The notes beneath the pieces are model-generated. The model saw nothing but the letters and a program-made list of their open reading frames with translations. It had not been told where the DNA came from and did not search any database. The position numbers and the translations under genes were made by a program. From Andalucia godoyi (taxonomy: Eukaryota; Discoba; Jakobea; Jakobida; Andaluciidae), in NCBI GenBank assembly GCA_009859145.1, contig VRVR01000001.1:372001-436000 (forward strand): a DNA stretch of 64,000 nt, given 5' to 3'. The first letter of the stretch is position 1. Each line of letters begins with the position of its first letter. Of the stretch, positions 20,501 to 29,585 are shown piece after piece.

Positions 20501-23500
20501 CTGCCGCAGTAATTCGACCGGGGGTTGGGCGCCATAGACTTCTTTTGCAGGCATATTCACATCATCAACGAAAATCACGCTTCTCTTCCCCAAAGGAGGT
20601 CCAAAAATGCCTTTTCTTCTCTTGTCGAGTTTTCCATCGATGATATTTTGAACTTGGTTCGCGGATGTCTGTGCAGAGAAGTTCACAAACATGGGTACAA
20701 ACTGATTTTGATCCAGTTTGGACAACAGCACATCCTTGATGTACACGGACTTTCCGGTTCCGGTTGGACCACAGAACATGACAGGTTTCTGATGTCTGAT
20801 TAACAACTGCAGTAAAAACGAATACCTGGCCATGTCCACCGTCGGAACGAGGATTTCCGAGAACGAAGCATCACTCGGGATCTGAACTTCGGCAGGAAGG
20901 CGATCTGCCCATCGCACCCACTCCAGTTTTGCAGGATCAAATACATAATCAAACAAAGTTTCCTTCGCAGGAAGCTTCATTTGCAACATTCGAGGAAGCG
21001 ATGTCGACAGGTTTCCATAGGGATCTGGAGTATCAGAGTTCAGAACTCGGCGCAAAAAGGCATCAAACTTCGGCCGTGAAGCAGTGTCGCAGCAGCCACC
21101 CAGAGACCAAACAAAAGCAAAGACGAACGAACTTTCCAAACGAGTAGTCAATTCGCGTTCGGGCATCTTCTCCACACGTTCATTCGATGACAAGTCGTCA
21201 ACCAGAAGCGCCTCTACAATGTTTGTAAGCGAATTCACGAGATTGATATCCGCAGTCGGAGCGGGCTCATTGCACTCCTTTCTCAAGAAGGACAGAGTTG
21301 GAGGAATCAGCCAAAGCGCCAGATTCTCCAGTACGTCAAGAATAATCTTGGTGCGCAGATGTTGCGCAAGTCTAACTTGCAGCCAGGAGCGGTAGAGAGG
21401 CTGCCACCCCATCGAGACCGGTTCCATATACACCATGCCGCATCTCGAAACTGTGGCAGGCGATGCTACGGCCAGATCCTGGACCTCGAAAATCATGTTC
21501 ATTGTTGAGGACATCTGCATGATTTCGCCGCTCATCAGGCACAGTTTTTTGTTGTCATCAAGCACAGTGTTCATGTTCTCAATCCAGACAGCATCAACTG
21601 GACCATCGAACATAATCCACTTGCGATCGGGAGAAGGATCCGTTGCGCAGGCACGGAAAGTGTTCGCAAGTACACCATCGCTCCATTCATGGGAAATAGG
21701 ATCAAATCTTCCGTACAGTTGGCCCATTGTAATGGATTTGGGGTTAATAACGTGAACTTGTGTATGCTGCTCTTTCAGCTTGCTACCGGAATCGCAGAGG
21801 TCGCCTAGCGCACCAGCCAGGACTTTGTAGGCAGCAGTCTTTCCAGCAAATGAATATCCCACCAACATTAGACCGTGTCGAACGCAAATGACGTCGTACA
21901 GTTGCATGATCTTCTCCAAAAAGGCAGGCACAGATTGCAAACCAAGCTTGGTGATGTTCGCGTTCACTGCATTCTTCAAGTCTTCATAGTCTGGCTCGGG
22001 AAGCTTGATGCCAGGAAACAAATCAGAAGTAATACCTCGGAACAACGGGATGTCGTGGCTCAAGAATTTTGGGAGATTGACATCGACAATGGATCGCAGG
22101 ATCAACACATCTTCATTTTCTTCTAGATACCGGCGTTTCAATTGACCTGCAGCGGTCAGAACAGCCTTCACAGCCCGCATACCATAGTCATAGTGATCTT
22201 GCGAAGAAAGCTGCTCGGAGCACAGCTTATAGACCGCGACGATTTTGTTCGCCAGCGGCCTTGCATTCAAGAATCCATAAGAATACAAAGAAATCTCTCC
22301 AATCATTGCATAGTTGGGAACCATCATTGCAACAGGTCGGAACAAAGCCTTCAAGTTATCGGGTAATTCAGAGCGGCCTGCATAACCAGGGTTCATAGTG
22401 ATGAACACCGAGCACGATCGATCCAGCGTCAACTGGCTGCCTTCGAACACAAAGTTCTTTGCATTTGCAGCACGCGCCCTCTGAATAGTCAAAATCTGTT
22501 GCGCAACAACCGAAAGCACCTCCAGATCAATTCGATTGAATTCGTCAAAACACGCCCAAGCACCAGCAGATGCCAGTCCTTTGAAAAACTTACCCATGGC
22601 GATGTAATCCAGACCGTCCGAACAGTTAAAAACGACACATTGCTTGGCAATTGCCTTGGCAAGATCCTTTGTTGTTTCTGTTTTCCCAGTTCCCGCAGGT
22701 CCTTCCGGCGCGCCACCAAGATTTAGGTGAAGAGCGCCCATAAGCGTTCGATAGCAACGATCTGTTAAAGGAGTAATGACCAATCTGCCGGTGTTACCCA
22801 AGTATTCGTACCCGTAATCCAAACCAGCATTGATCATTCGCACTTTCACAACGCCGCCTTCCATGTAGTAGCGAAGCTGAGACTGCCATTCAAAATCAGA
22901 AACAGTACTAACACCCTTCTCTGCCATGTCAACAATAACATCCTTTGCATGAACGGAAATCACAACCAGGGCTCCAAGTGTTTCACGGTTTTGAGCAGAA
23001 AGCTCCCCTCGGACCAGTTCCAAAATCTTTGACAATCTCTTCTGCAACCTCTCAACATAGGCGTTCAAAGCTTTGGAACCCAATCCAGTTTCAAGAGCTT
23101 CTGTGGTTTCTGATGTCCAATAGATCTGGTCTGTGCATAACACTATCTGGCCTGGCCAGCGAAGAACCCACTCGTGGTGAGCAGACTTTGCAAAATCTTC
23201 TACTGAATCCACGGTGATCTTAGTTAATGACGACTTCATGACTTTCTCGACCTCAACCAGCCACTTCTCAACAGCCCCTTCTGCAAACGCTGGATTGATG
23301 GTGCGATCAAACTTAACCATCTCCTTTTCTGACGAGATCATTGCGGTAATATCCATGTTCTTCTGGAACTCAAGACGGTGAATGCCTTCAAAACACTTTT
23401 TCAAGTGGGGCTGAATTCGCAAAGGGTCCTTTGTTTCCGAGAGAATCTCCAACAATTCGTCGTTTGACAAGAAAAAGAAACGAGGAAAGAAAAGACGCTT

Positions 23501-26500
23501 TGTCTCCAGGTATTGATTGAGCCCAGACTGAATCTGGTCGAGCAATGAATTACACTCCTGCAGTTTCGACAGCAAGCCATCGCGTTCAACAATGGATAAA
23601 ACACTGGGATCTCTCTTCACGCTGCCCATCGTATCTCGCCACACTTTGTCGACAGTCTTGAACATTTTGTCCTCCGTTGGCATCTGTTTCTGGATGTCGG
23701 CAGAAGAAAAGATGCTTTCGAGGTAAAGCCACGAAGACTGCACTTTCAGCCAAGAATCAAGAATGTCTTGAAGCATGACAAGCTTGGCCTCCCATTTCTT
23801 CACGCGTTCCTCGAAGGGGCCAATGAATGGCGAGGACCTCATGGTCTGCGTCTTGACAATGTGGTCATCCAGCAGCTGCTGGATTTCGTCCACACCAGAC
23901 AAAATCGAAGTTCCAGATTCTCTCCAAACTGTAGTGTTGAACTGCATCGGCTTCCATTCGCTTTCCATACTGTCAAGTGTCTTCTCAAGCATGTATTCCT
24001 TCGATGCAAACATTCCAACTTCTTCCAACTTCTCCAGGTATTGTACAACATCCAGTTTCAGCACGACTGCCAAGGAAGGTTGCTCCGATGGGTGCACTCG
24101 AACTCGCAATACTTCTGATACCATATTCCAATGGCGATCTCGCATTCCAGGATTGCAGAAAATGGCAAGAACAGGCAGCACTTTCTTGAAAGAGTCATAG
24201 GTCTCACGAACATGTTCGATGACCTTGGTTGCCTGCGGCATTTCTCCGAGGCCTTTCAGCATTTTAACAGCGTCCCGCCAAAGTTGGTTTGCGTCCCTGT
24301 CCACATCCTCGAACAAGAACTTCGTATAATCACCGTTCATCCACAAATCATGCTTCACGAAGGCTTCATTTGCAAGCTTCCAGACCTTCGCATACGGATC
24401 CGCAGCTTTACGGGCTTCTCCAATCTGCAAGAAGGGTGACTTCATGCGATTGAGAAGAAGTTCTTGCTCGTTGAAGTACGGAATCTTCTGCTCCGCGTCA
24501 GACAGAGCGCTGTAAAGCATTTCCAATTCACGAACGCGGATCGCATGATCGCGCCAATCTCCAAAGCTTCTGAGTGCTTCTGCCTGATTTTTGAGACTTG
24601 TGAGTTCTTGCTCGAACCGAGACAGTTTTTCTTCCAATTGAGAATCAAATCGCTCACGGTAACTCTCCATTCGGCGTTCAGCCTCCTCAAGAATCGGTTT
24701 CAAACGATCGGGCCAGCAGATGGCAAGAGCCGTCGATGATATTTGAGAGTCATTGAGCAAATGATCCATCCGTAAAATGAAGCGCAGCCTGGATTTCAAC
24801 AACTTGATCTCCTTGTCACGATCATCCAACAGCACCTTGATCTTGCGAAAGTAGTCTTGGATAGAAACAAAATCCTCTGCAGTTTTCGGATTTCGTGTGA
24901 TAGCGGTTTCAATATCCTCGAAGGAGTGGCAAATCTGATTCGCAAGTGTCTGACTGGCATTCGCCATGAAATCCAGAATGCGAACGGCATATGCTGACGC
25001 TGCGTTTTGTAAAGTCTTTCTCACTCCTGAGCAATCGATCACAAAGAGACCCACCTGAATTACATTAGGAAGATCAGTGATGCAATGATCTGCGACCTCT
25101 CGGAACGCAGCCACCTCCGCTTCAAACGACTCAAAATCGAGCAACCTTCCTTTGTCCGAGTCCAAAAACGACCGAATCCGATTTTCAGCACTATCGTCAA
25201 CAAGCCACAAAAAGGGCGAGAAAATTGAAATGTTCCCAATGGCATCACGAAAATCGCGTTCCAAACAAGAAGAGAGAAACTCGCGTCCTGCAGAAACTAC
25301 ATCGTCATCACGGTCACCAACGGGCACTGAAAGTGACCTAGATACAGAGTTGGAGCTGCTTCCAACACCCGGACGGAGACCAGACATTAGAACATCAGCC
25401 TTTTGGGGTAGAAATTCTGACAACAACGACCCTGCGGCTACGTTCAAAGATGCACAGGAGTTCTCAAAACTCGAAATTAATTCGGAAATAAATGCTCGAG
25501 GATTGGGAAGAAGTTCTAAAGTTGGAGATGCATGCGAATTAGCCGATGAGAGTACCAGAGAAACAGCAAACACGCTTGAAAGGGTCGAAAGATGGTTCTT
25601 CCACGCATTCAAAGACAGCTCCATGACATCTCGAAGCTTTCTATAAAGCATTGCAGAGCAAGATGCGACCAGATGGCGTTGGAATTCATCATTCGAGACG
25701 TCCGTCAAGCTGTTGCCGTGTGCAAACGGTGAAACTGAAGTCACGGAAGCAAAGACAGACTGGCCCACGACCGGTGCGAATCCTTGCGGAGGAAGACGGT
25801 TTCGCCGGACTGGAGAAGACAGGGAGCTCCGCAGATTCGACAAGCGATCCTTCAAGATTCCCTTCAGAGCAGGAAGCACGTTTTCTTCAATGCGCTGCAC
25901 CACAGAATGAACATGCTCTTTCTGCAAACGAGTGAAGACAGAAACTTGAATGGGATACTTTCGAAGCAGTTCCTTCGACTCAAGAAACAGCGAGAAGTGT
26001 TCAGGAACAAGCGTATTCTCAAGAGACGCCAAGATCTGAGTAGCACAAGAATCAAGAAGAGAAAGCGAAGAATTCAAAGAACTGGAAACATTGGAGAAAG
26101 GAAACGAAGGCGACCAGTCTTTGGAAAACAAAACATACCGAAACTCTTCGGGTGGTACCAAAATCCCCAATCTCCGTTGTTCATCGGGATTCAGCAAAAC
26201 ATAGTTGAGAATGGATTTTCTAATCGCGTACACGTAGGTTTCTCTCATACCTGTCGCCATATCAGAAACGAGGTCGGAGACAAAGTCCTCAGACACAAGG
26301 GCAGCTCGGTCTGGTACGAGAGTGAGACTGTTGGCAAAATGCTCATCCGGAAAAGGCGGAAGAAGGCTCTCTGCGGGGACATTTTGCAGATAATAATAGT
26401 ATCGCTCTTGGAATCTCTGCAAGTCTTCGTCTGAAAAATCTTCCGCTCTCCAATCTGAAAACGGCAGAGCTGCTGTGGGAACAGGAGTATCCGAATTCAA

Positions 26501-27595
26501 GGTTTCGAAAGTCACATTCAGAACCGACGGGGACAAATAAGAAGCAATACGGTCAACTGGCTGCTGACTGACACTTGCCATCGTATTTGCGGCAATCTGC
26601 GTCATTCGCGAAGAGTCAAGCAAAGGCGGCATTGTAATCGCCTTTCGGGTCATCGGCGACGTGACAAACTGTCCAGAAACCGGATTGTAGGATTTGACGG
26701 TTGTCGTGAAATCAGAGTCATGTTGACGAGTGATCCCTACTGGGGAAAGCGGCTGGCCAAGCTGCGGTCCCATGAAGCCAGACCGCGTCGGAGAAGGAGG
26801 AACGTTGTCAAACACTGTTCCGTCTCCAAAGACAGAAACATCCGGGGACAGTGAGCTCTTCAAGGGGATTTCTCTAGCCGATTGAGGAGACCCTAGAGGA
26901 ATCAGACGGTCCAACAAACTATCCGTTCGCGATATGTGAACGCGAAGAGGACTTTTCGATCCTCGGCTGCTCACACCGGGGGAGGTGGGAGGACGAGGAG
27001 ACACAAACACTGACGCATCCGCGGTACCCGGACGACCACTGGCGCCAAAAGATGGCGGCGACCTAGGCTGTCCGCGAGGAGACTGTCGGCCGGGGTCCAC
27101 TTGATACAAAGTTCTCTTAATTGACCTGCGGACCGTGTCCTGCATATCTGAAAATCGCTGGAGAGCTTCTTCCGTACCCTTATGTCCGTCGTACTTTTGA
27201 TCTTGCAGTGTATTGGCCAGTTCCTGAGCTTCGATGTATGTAGCAGGAAGATCAACATCCAGTTGGAGAGGGCTCAGCGCAGACGTTTGCCCTAGCACGG
27301 CATCCACAGTCGATTTCAGCGTTGAAGAAAGTGCATCCGCCTCCATCTTCAGAATTTCCTTCTGAACACGAGGAGCAAGTTCCTGAATGGTAGTCCTCAT
27401 ATCCGCAACCATTTGCCTCCCACGTTCTGATCGAGATAGCGGAACTTGGAATAATTTGAGCAACTCCTCCATCTGTTCAAATCCCTTGATTGCTTCGCGA
27501 AGCGAGCCAACCCGCATATCAAGGATTCTGCGAACCTTGGATTGCAGCTTTTGGAAGTCCTTATTGACTGCATCCACGTTCGTTCTGTCCGACAT
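14561..27595 (-). CDS. axonemal inner-arm dynein heavy chain (DNAH3/7/12-like)
   Basis: Motor subunit of a single-headed inner dynein arm, which bends cilia and flagella. It is one uninterrupted frame of 4344 residues. Four P-loops are visible: AAA1 GPAGTGKT at about residue 1632, AAA2 GYSFAGKT at about 1913, AAA3 GPTGTGKS at about 2276 and AAA4 GVGGSGRQS at about 2649. The stalk's first coiled coil starts near 2890, the microtubule-binding tip follows, and the second coiled coil lies at about 3115-3185; AAA5, AAA6 and the C-terminal domain come after. AAA1-AAA2 linker phrases (SEQLSSQDHYDYGMRAVK, FLSHDIPLFRGITSDLFPG) and the C-terminal LSTTGHSTNFVIAIRVPSD resemble DNAH3/7/12 more than DNAH1 or outer-arm chains. 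Residues about 150-350 are an unusual Ser/Pro-rich segment. The subtype is by recall only. Confidence 0.95.
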   Translation of the reverse strand: MSDRTNVDAVNKDFQKLQSKVRRILDMRVGSLREAIKGFEQMEELLKLFQVPLSRSERGRQMVADMRTTIQELAPRVQKEILKMEADALSSTLKSTVDAVLGQTSALSPLQLDVDLPATYIEAQELANTLQDQKYDGHKGTEEALQRFSDMQDTVRRSIKRTLYQVDPGRQSPRGQPRSPPSFGASGRPGTADASVFVSPRPPTSPGVSSRGSKSPLRVHISRTDSLLDRLIPLGSPQSAREIPLKSSLSPDVSVFGDGTVFDNVPPSPTRSGFMGPQLGQPLSPVGITRQHDSDFTTTVKSYNPVSGQFVTSPMTRKAITMPPLLDSSRMTQIAANTMASVSQQPVDRIASYLSPSVLNVTFETLNSDTPVPTAALPFSDWRAEDFSDEDLQRFQERYYYYLQNVPAESLLPPFPDEHFANSLTLVPDRAALVSEDFVSDLVSDMATGMRETYVYAIRKSILNYVLLNPDEQRRLGILVPPEEFRYVLFSKDWSPSFPFSNVSSSLNSSLSLLDSCATQILASLENTLVPEHFSLFLESKELLRKYPIQVSVFTRLQKEHVHSVVQRIEENVLPALKGILKDRLSNLRSSLSSPVRRNRLPPQGFAPVVGQSVFASVTSVSPFAHGNSLTDVSNDEFQRHLVASCSAMLYRKLRDVMELSLNAWKNHLSTLSSVFAVSLVLSSANSHASPTLELLPNPRAFISELISSFENSCASLNVAAGSLLSEFLPQKADVLMSGLRPGVGSSSNSVSRSLSVPVGDRDDDVVSAGREFLSSCLERDFRDAIGNISIFSPFLWLVDDSAENRIRSFLDSDKGRLLDFESFEAEVAAFREVADHCITDLPNVIQVGLFVIDCSGVRKTLQNAASAYAVRILDFMANASQTLANQICHSFEDIETAITRNPKTAEDFVSIQDYFRKIKVLLDDRDKEIKLLKSRLRFILRMDHLLNDSQISSTALAICWPDRLKPILEEAERRMESYRERFDSQLEEKLSRFEQELTSLKNQAEALRSFGDWRDHAIRVRELEMLYSALSDAEQKIPYFNEQELLLNRMKSPFLQIGEARKAADPYAKVWKLANEAFVKHDLWMNGDYTKFLFEDVDRDANQLWRDAVKMLKGLGEMPQATKVIEHVRETYDSFKKVLPVLAIFCNPGMRDRHWNMVSEVLRVRVHPSEQPSLAVVLKLDVVQYLEKLEEVGMFASKEYMLEKTLDSMESEWKPMQFNTTVWRESGTSILSGVDEIQQLLDDHIVKTQTMRSSPFIGPFEERVKKWEAKLVMLQDILDSWLKVQSSWLYLESIFSSADIQKQMPTEDKMFKTVDKVWRDTMGSVKRDPSVLSIVERDGLLSKLQECNSLLDQIQSGLNQYLETKRLFFPRFFFLSNDELLEILSETKDPLRIQPHLKKCFEGIHRLEFQKNMDITAMISSEKEMVKFDRTINPAFAEGAVEKWLVEVEKVMKSSLTKITVDSVEDFAKSAHHEWVLRWPGQIVLCTDQIYWTSETTEALETGLGSKALNAYVERLQKRLSKILELVRGELSAQNRETLGALVVISVHAKDVIVDMAEKGVSTVSDFEWQSQLRYYMEGGVVKVRMINAGLDYGYEYLGNTGRLVITPLTDRCYRTLMGALHLNLGGAPEGPAGTGKTETTKDLAKAIAKQCVVFNCSDGLDYIAMGKFFKGLASAGAWACFDEFNRIDLEVLSVVAQQILTIQRARAANAKNFVFEGSQLTLDRSCSVFITMNPGYAGRSELPDNLKALFRPVAMMVPNYAMIGEISLYSYGFLNARPLANKIVAVYKLCSEQLSSQDHYDYGMRAVKAVLTAAGQLKRRYLEENEDVLILRSIVDVNLPKFLSHDIPLFRGITSDLFPGIKLPEPDYEDLKNAVNANITKLGLQSVPAFLEKIMQLYDVICVRHGLMLVGYSFAGKTAAYKVLAGALGDLCDSGSKLKEQHTQVHVINPKSITMGQLYGRFDPISHEWSDGVLANTFRACATDPSPDRKWIMFDGPVDAVWIENMNTVLDDNKKLCLMSGEIMQMSSTMNMIFEVQDLAVASPATVSRCGMVYMEPVSMGWQPLYRSWLQVRLAQHLRTKIILDVLENLALWLIPPTLSFLRKECNEPAPTADINLVNSLTNIVEALLVDDLSSNERVEKMPERELTTRLESSFVFAFVWSLGGCCDTASRPKFDAFLRRVLNSDTPDPYGNLSTSLPRMLQMKLPAKETLFDYVFDPAKLEWVRWADRLPAEVQIPSDASFSEILVPTVDMARYSFLLQLLIRHQKPVMFCGPTGTGKSVYIKDVLLSKLDQNQFVPMFVNFSAQTSANQVQNIIDGKLDKRRKGIFGPPLGKRSVIFVDDVNMPAKEVYGAQPPVELLRQYLDHGGWYDLTDNSFRSVIDTMFVCAMGPPGGGRNDVTPRFMRHFNLLSITEFDDAVMSRIFSEILNWFFRTRQFQGSVASCTQSIVAATLDVFKTSISQLLPTPSKSHYLFNLRDFGRVVQGILLSSSRHVTDKVGVVRLWCHEVLRVFGDRLVAEDDSEWLVSHLKGCLTNFFRDDMDAVFADLLEKRKLQTGGENVSSTDADTLRQLLFGDYLDPNAGDRRTYREVNDVKRLFRVMEGYLEDFNQISKKPMNLVLFPFAIEHVSRICRILRQPGGHALLVGVGGSGRQSLTRLAAHISDFEVVQVEITSTYGNLEWREDLKKLLTRAGAQGQQTVFLFTDSQIKKETFLEDINNLLNTGEVPNLFASDEKAVIVESTRAACKNEGKTIDGSPTYLFNVFVERCRRNLHVVLCMSPVGDAFRNRLRMFPSLVNCCTIDWFRRWPEDALEAVAMKFMEETDVPKQDRKKVVDMCKKMHQSVVHLSDKFRTQDGRFNYVTPTSYLGLITSYKELLGKKRSEITAVKDRYENGLDKLNSTSKQVKKMQQELEALKPKLIKAGAETEELMKKIDREAVEVNKTKDIVMRDEAAANEKAMAAKAIKEDCEADLSKAIPIMKGALAALDTLTSNDISLVKSMKNPPPGVKVVMSAVCIMKDIKPEKKNDAATGKKVEDYWGPSMKLLGDTGFLQSLKVYDKDNVNPAIEMKIKKEFLDNPEFDPDKVRNASSAAEGLCKWVRAVVQYSDVMKIVKPKQAALGEAEAEYSSVMEALNAKRAELRAVEEKMAKLQTQLEETQGKKVQLEKEVDDCTVKLDRAQKLIGGLGGERDRWSQSARELDRRIRNLTGDILIAAGVIAYLGAFTVPYRSDCVSQWIALAQSLEIPRSEAFSLAEVLGDQVKMRAWYIDGLPKDSFSTDNGIITSTARRWPLLIDPEGQANKWIRNMERSSKMITIRLSDSNFLRTLENAVRFGTPVLLENVGEELDPSLEPLLLKQTFKQGGVPCIRLGDATVEFSADFRLYITTKLRNPHYLPELSTKVTLINFMITPEGLEDQLLGTVVAQERPDLEDEKNDLIIQSAANKKQLKEIEDKILEVLSTASNILEDSSGIEVLSASKELSIKIEKKQQIAEQTEAKIDAARIRYQPVALRSSLLFFCIASLSNIDPMYQYSLTWYQNLFLQSIANAERSSDLDVRLANLNAHFTYSLYCNVCRSLFEKDKLLFSFLLTIAIMDRESKDLNAFELRFLLTGGVSLGENTRANPAPAWLSQRSWDEICRLTDQAPQPFSDFATSVERNVSSWQEWYDLALPHEHPLPDGWSQRISPFQLLLIVRCLRPDKVVPAVFSFVSGKTGAQFVSPPGFDLPSTFADSTVRSPLIFVLSPGSDPMNELLKFADSMRMSDKLESISLGQGQGPIAERLIQNAMRIGGWVVLQNCHLATSWMSTLERICEAISPDTTHQNFRLWLTSYPSDKFPLSVLQDGVKMTNEPPKGLRANLLRSYNSDPINDPNFYESCQREMEWHRLAFGLCFFHAIVQERRKFGAIGFNIPYEFNETDLRISVRQLHMFLNESLTQGNHEVPFAALLYLTGECNYGGRVTDDWDRRCMMSILRMVYTPKIISDPKYRFSESGTYVVPAWDPASSTSSRDAAILPIESLPAIALPEVFGMHENADITKNINDTSALFASVLTAQSGARKGGGSSEQDRVVDEVATSILAKLPAPFDGELAQQKFPVSYNESMNTVFCQELIRFNKLTTVIRSTLNQIRKAIKGLVVMSSDLEKVGISLYNGQVPSAWASKSYPSRKPLAGYVADLLMRLEMLQSWFNSGPPTILWVSGFFFTQACLTGILQNFARKYTIPVDILEFDFEFIDGPVPTSKPTDGAYIRGMFFECARWNSETHVLDESQPKVLFSECPIIWLKPAESAKIPKRPHYRCPVYKESARRGVLSTTGHSTNFVIAIRVPSDKPEDHWVRRGVALLLQLDD

Positions 27596-27976
27596 ATCTT
27601 GCAGAATAAGCCGAGTTTAGTTTCCAAAAACGAAAACAAAAACAAAATCATGCAAAAAACAACACAAATAAACGATTTATCTTGGTGGTGATTTTTGGGA
27701 AGAAATAAGAGACAAGAAGTGGCGGTACTTGTGACGGTTGCTCTGCTAGGGTTTTTTTTTTGGAAGGGTCAAAAGACAAAAAGACCATTCGTTTTTTTGC
27801 ATTTTACGACCGATTCTGCAGAACATGCGACAGGCTCGCAGACCCGTGCCTTCTGTGACTTACCAATGTTGCGTGGTGAGCAAATCCACAGTGCTGTGCA
27901 ATTGTGCTTTCCCGTTTATTCCTGCGCGTCTGCAACAATTTTTGTAATATATAATTCGTATCCTTGGAGTCCGGTG
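27596..27976. other. intergenic, probable dynein promoter region
   Basis: These 380 bases lie upstream of the dynein heavy chain start and downstream of the TMEM53-like gene. They hold A- and T-rich runs (27620-27700, 27752-27762) and no coding signal that I recognise. Confidence 0.45.
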
Positions 27977-28873
27977 CTAGGGTTTCCTGAGCGGAATGGA
28001 ATCCAAAAAGGTCAAGATTTCCTTGGAGTATTCTTCCGGAAACACCTTGAAGTGAGCGACATGTTCAGACCCGACAAACATCTTTTTGCGAACGTCAAAC
28101 TTGGCATCCTCTAAATCACGGATGAATTCTTCAACATCTGCAGGTGGAATCACCGTGTCTGCATCCGAGTACAGGAACAAATGAGGACATCTTTTTTGCA
28201 ATTTGATGTATGCGTTTCTAAGATTGACCAGCCGGCTCCGATGCTCGCTCGTCTCCAAGTACTTCTCGAATGCCCTCGTGACTGCTTTTCGAAGAATGCT
28301 GTCTTTGCGATCCGAGACAAAGGGAATCCGGCTGTTCAAAGCCCCAAGAAACCCACCTGTGAACCGTTCTGCAGAAATCTTTGGTGGGGCACTGTCCACA
28401 ATGCACGCAACTGCATTCCGACATAGCACGGGAACATCTGAATTGTCATTTTCATGGTGCTTCTCCATTGCAAACGCGGTCCCAAATTTCTGCTGGTATG
28501 CATTACGAAGCAACGCAGCTGCAAAATGGACTCCATTTCCAGAAAGCAAATGATAAACAATAGAGCGATTCTCAAATCTCGAATCTGGATTCTTTGCAAG
28601 AAAGGTGTTCGCTTCCTTCTGCGCCACACGCTCGCTCAGCACAGTCAGCGGAGAAGGAATCACGGAAATGGTTTCAACACCGCAACGATTCCACCAGTCC
28701 GCGTACTTTGCAACATGATGGCTGTGGGCACCCAACCATCCAACCACAATGCAAATCGGTCGATCCACTGCCTTCGGAAAGATCGGGCGCGTAATGGCGC
28801 TTGGCTTCAAAGTCGAGAACAAGCAGCGAAGTGGCCGCAATCCAACGACATTTCCACGGAGCCCCTTCCACAT
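27977..28873 (-). CDS. TMEM53/DUF829-like alpha/beta hydrolase
   Basis: TMEM53 (NET4) proteins are alpha/beta-hydrolase-fold proteins of the nuclear envelope in animals; many DUF829 members have no known substrate. This 298-residue protein shows the family opening CIVVGWLGAHSHHVAKYADWW, a segment YHLLSGNGVHFAAALL at the nucleophile-elbow position, IVDSAPPKIS, and the C-terminal HLFLYSDADTVIPPADVEEF with SEHVAHFKVFPEEY. SDAD and EHVAH supply the expected acid and histidine. The first 40 residues are basic and Ser/Leu-rich and could be an organelle-targeting leader. The nucleophile position reads S-G-N-G, close to the S-N-G-G of animal proteins, so activity is plausible. Confidence 0.8.
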   Translation of the reverse strand: MWKGLRGNVVGLRPLRCLFSTLKPSAITRPIFPKAVDRPICIVVGWLGAHSHHVAKYADWWNRCGVETISVIPSPLTVLSERVAQKEANTFLAKNPDSRFENRSIVYHLLSGNGVHFAAALLRNAYQQKFGTAFAMEKHHENDNSDVPVLCRNAVACIVDSAPPKISAERFTGGFLGALNSRIPFVSDRKDSILRKAVTRAFEKYLETSEHRSRLVNLRNAYIKLQKRCPHLFLYSDADTVIPPADVEEFIRDLEDAKFDVRKKMFVGSEHVAHFKVFPEEYSKEILTFLDSIPLRKP

Positions 28874-29269
28874 CCCCCAAGCACGAACAGCTACAAGAAC
28901 ATGCGCCGGTCGACTCGTGTGTCTCTAGCTATCAAGCCATTCCAGTTCCACAATCAAGAGTTTTCGCAGGGGGCCCGGGGGGGGGGGGGGGTCTGCTTCC
29001 CAGTGTCCCACATTCCGTTGGACACCCGAGCCCCTTGTTGACATGCAGCGGCTGTACAACTACAGCGTTCTTGTGAATCCTTTTCGATCTCGGGGACGCA
29101 TCCCTCCCCGTAAACGAAAAACCTCGCATCTCGATCCATGCGGCTGAGATTCTTTTATATATATATATATATTATTATTATTATTATTTACTCCTTTCAG
29201 TGCCCGGGTGCTTGTTAGTTGTTGCTGTCGTGTGTGCGGTTCAGAAACGTGTACTCTAGAGAAAACGAA
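28874..29269. other. intergenic with poly-G run and AT microsatellite
   Basis: This divergent region lies between the TMEM53-like and SPTSSA-like genes. It includes a G run at about 28973-28991 and a (TA)n(TTA)n run at about 29154-29190. No gene was recognised. Confidence 0.5.
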
Positions 29270-29585
29270 ATGTGTGCAAAGAAGCAAGTTGCGGCGAATA
29301 ACATGAGTCTTCTAGCCAAGGCCAAGCTGAAGTTTGATGTCATGACTGTGGCATACATGCTCGAACCGTGGGAAAAGGCAATGTTCTGTATGAATACTCC
29401 AATTATTTGTTGATTTTTTCCTGCTTGTCAATTCCTCCCCCGCTTTCCGACTCATCACCTTACAGCTTTCTAATGCGTTTTCCATGTCGATGTGTTAAAA
29501 AGATACTGCCTTCGTTGGAGGAGCTTCGCTCGCTTCTTACGGTTTTTATAAGCTTCTGCTGGTGAACCTCGGATATGGATATTGA
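29270..29585 (+). CDS. SPTSSA: serine palmitoyltransferase small subunit (SPTSSA/B-like), two exons
   Basis: This small membrane protein activates serine palmitoyltransferase, the first enzyme of sphingolipid synthesis, in the ER. I propose exon 1 at 29270-29387 and exon 2 at 29503-29585, giving 66 residues; starting at the second ATG (29303) gives 55. Animal SPTSSA is about 71 residues. Exon 1 contains the family signature YMLEPWEKAMF, almost identical to the animal YMLEPWER-F motif. Exon 2 encodes a hydrophobic, Tyr/Gly-rich helix (AFVGGASLASYGFYKLLL). The 115-base intron begins GTATGA and ends TTAAAAAG, with a branch-point-like TTCTAAT about 30 bases before the AG. The TTACAG at 29460-29465 as acceptor would give an early stop, so I prefer the AG at 29501-29502. 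RNA evidence would settle the splice. Confidence 0.78.

Noticed and set aside
28961-29040. Another possible Fanzor tail near the poly-G run (GGGGTCTGCTTCCC)
   Set aside because: The hairpin-like stretch resembles the shared tail, but no RuvC-III or zinc-finger motif precedes it on either strand, and CAACATTG/GTAGGCGTT are absent.
29460-29465. TTACAG as the acceptor of the SPTSSA intron
   Set aside because: Splicing there places an in-frame stop two codons later; the AG at 29501-29502 keeps a helix in frame.
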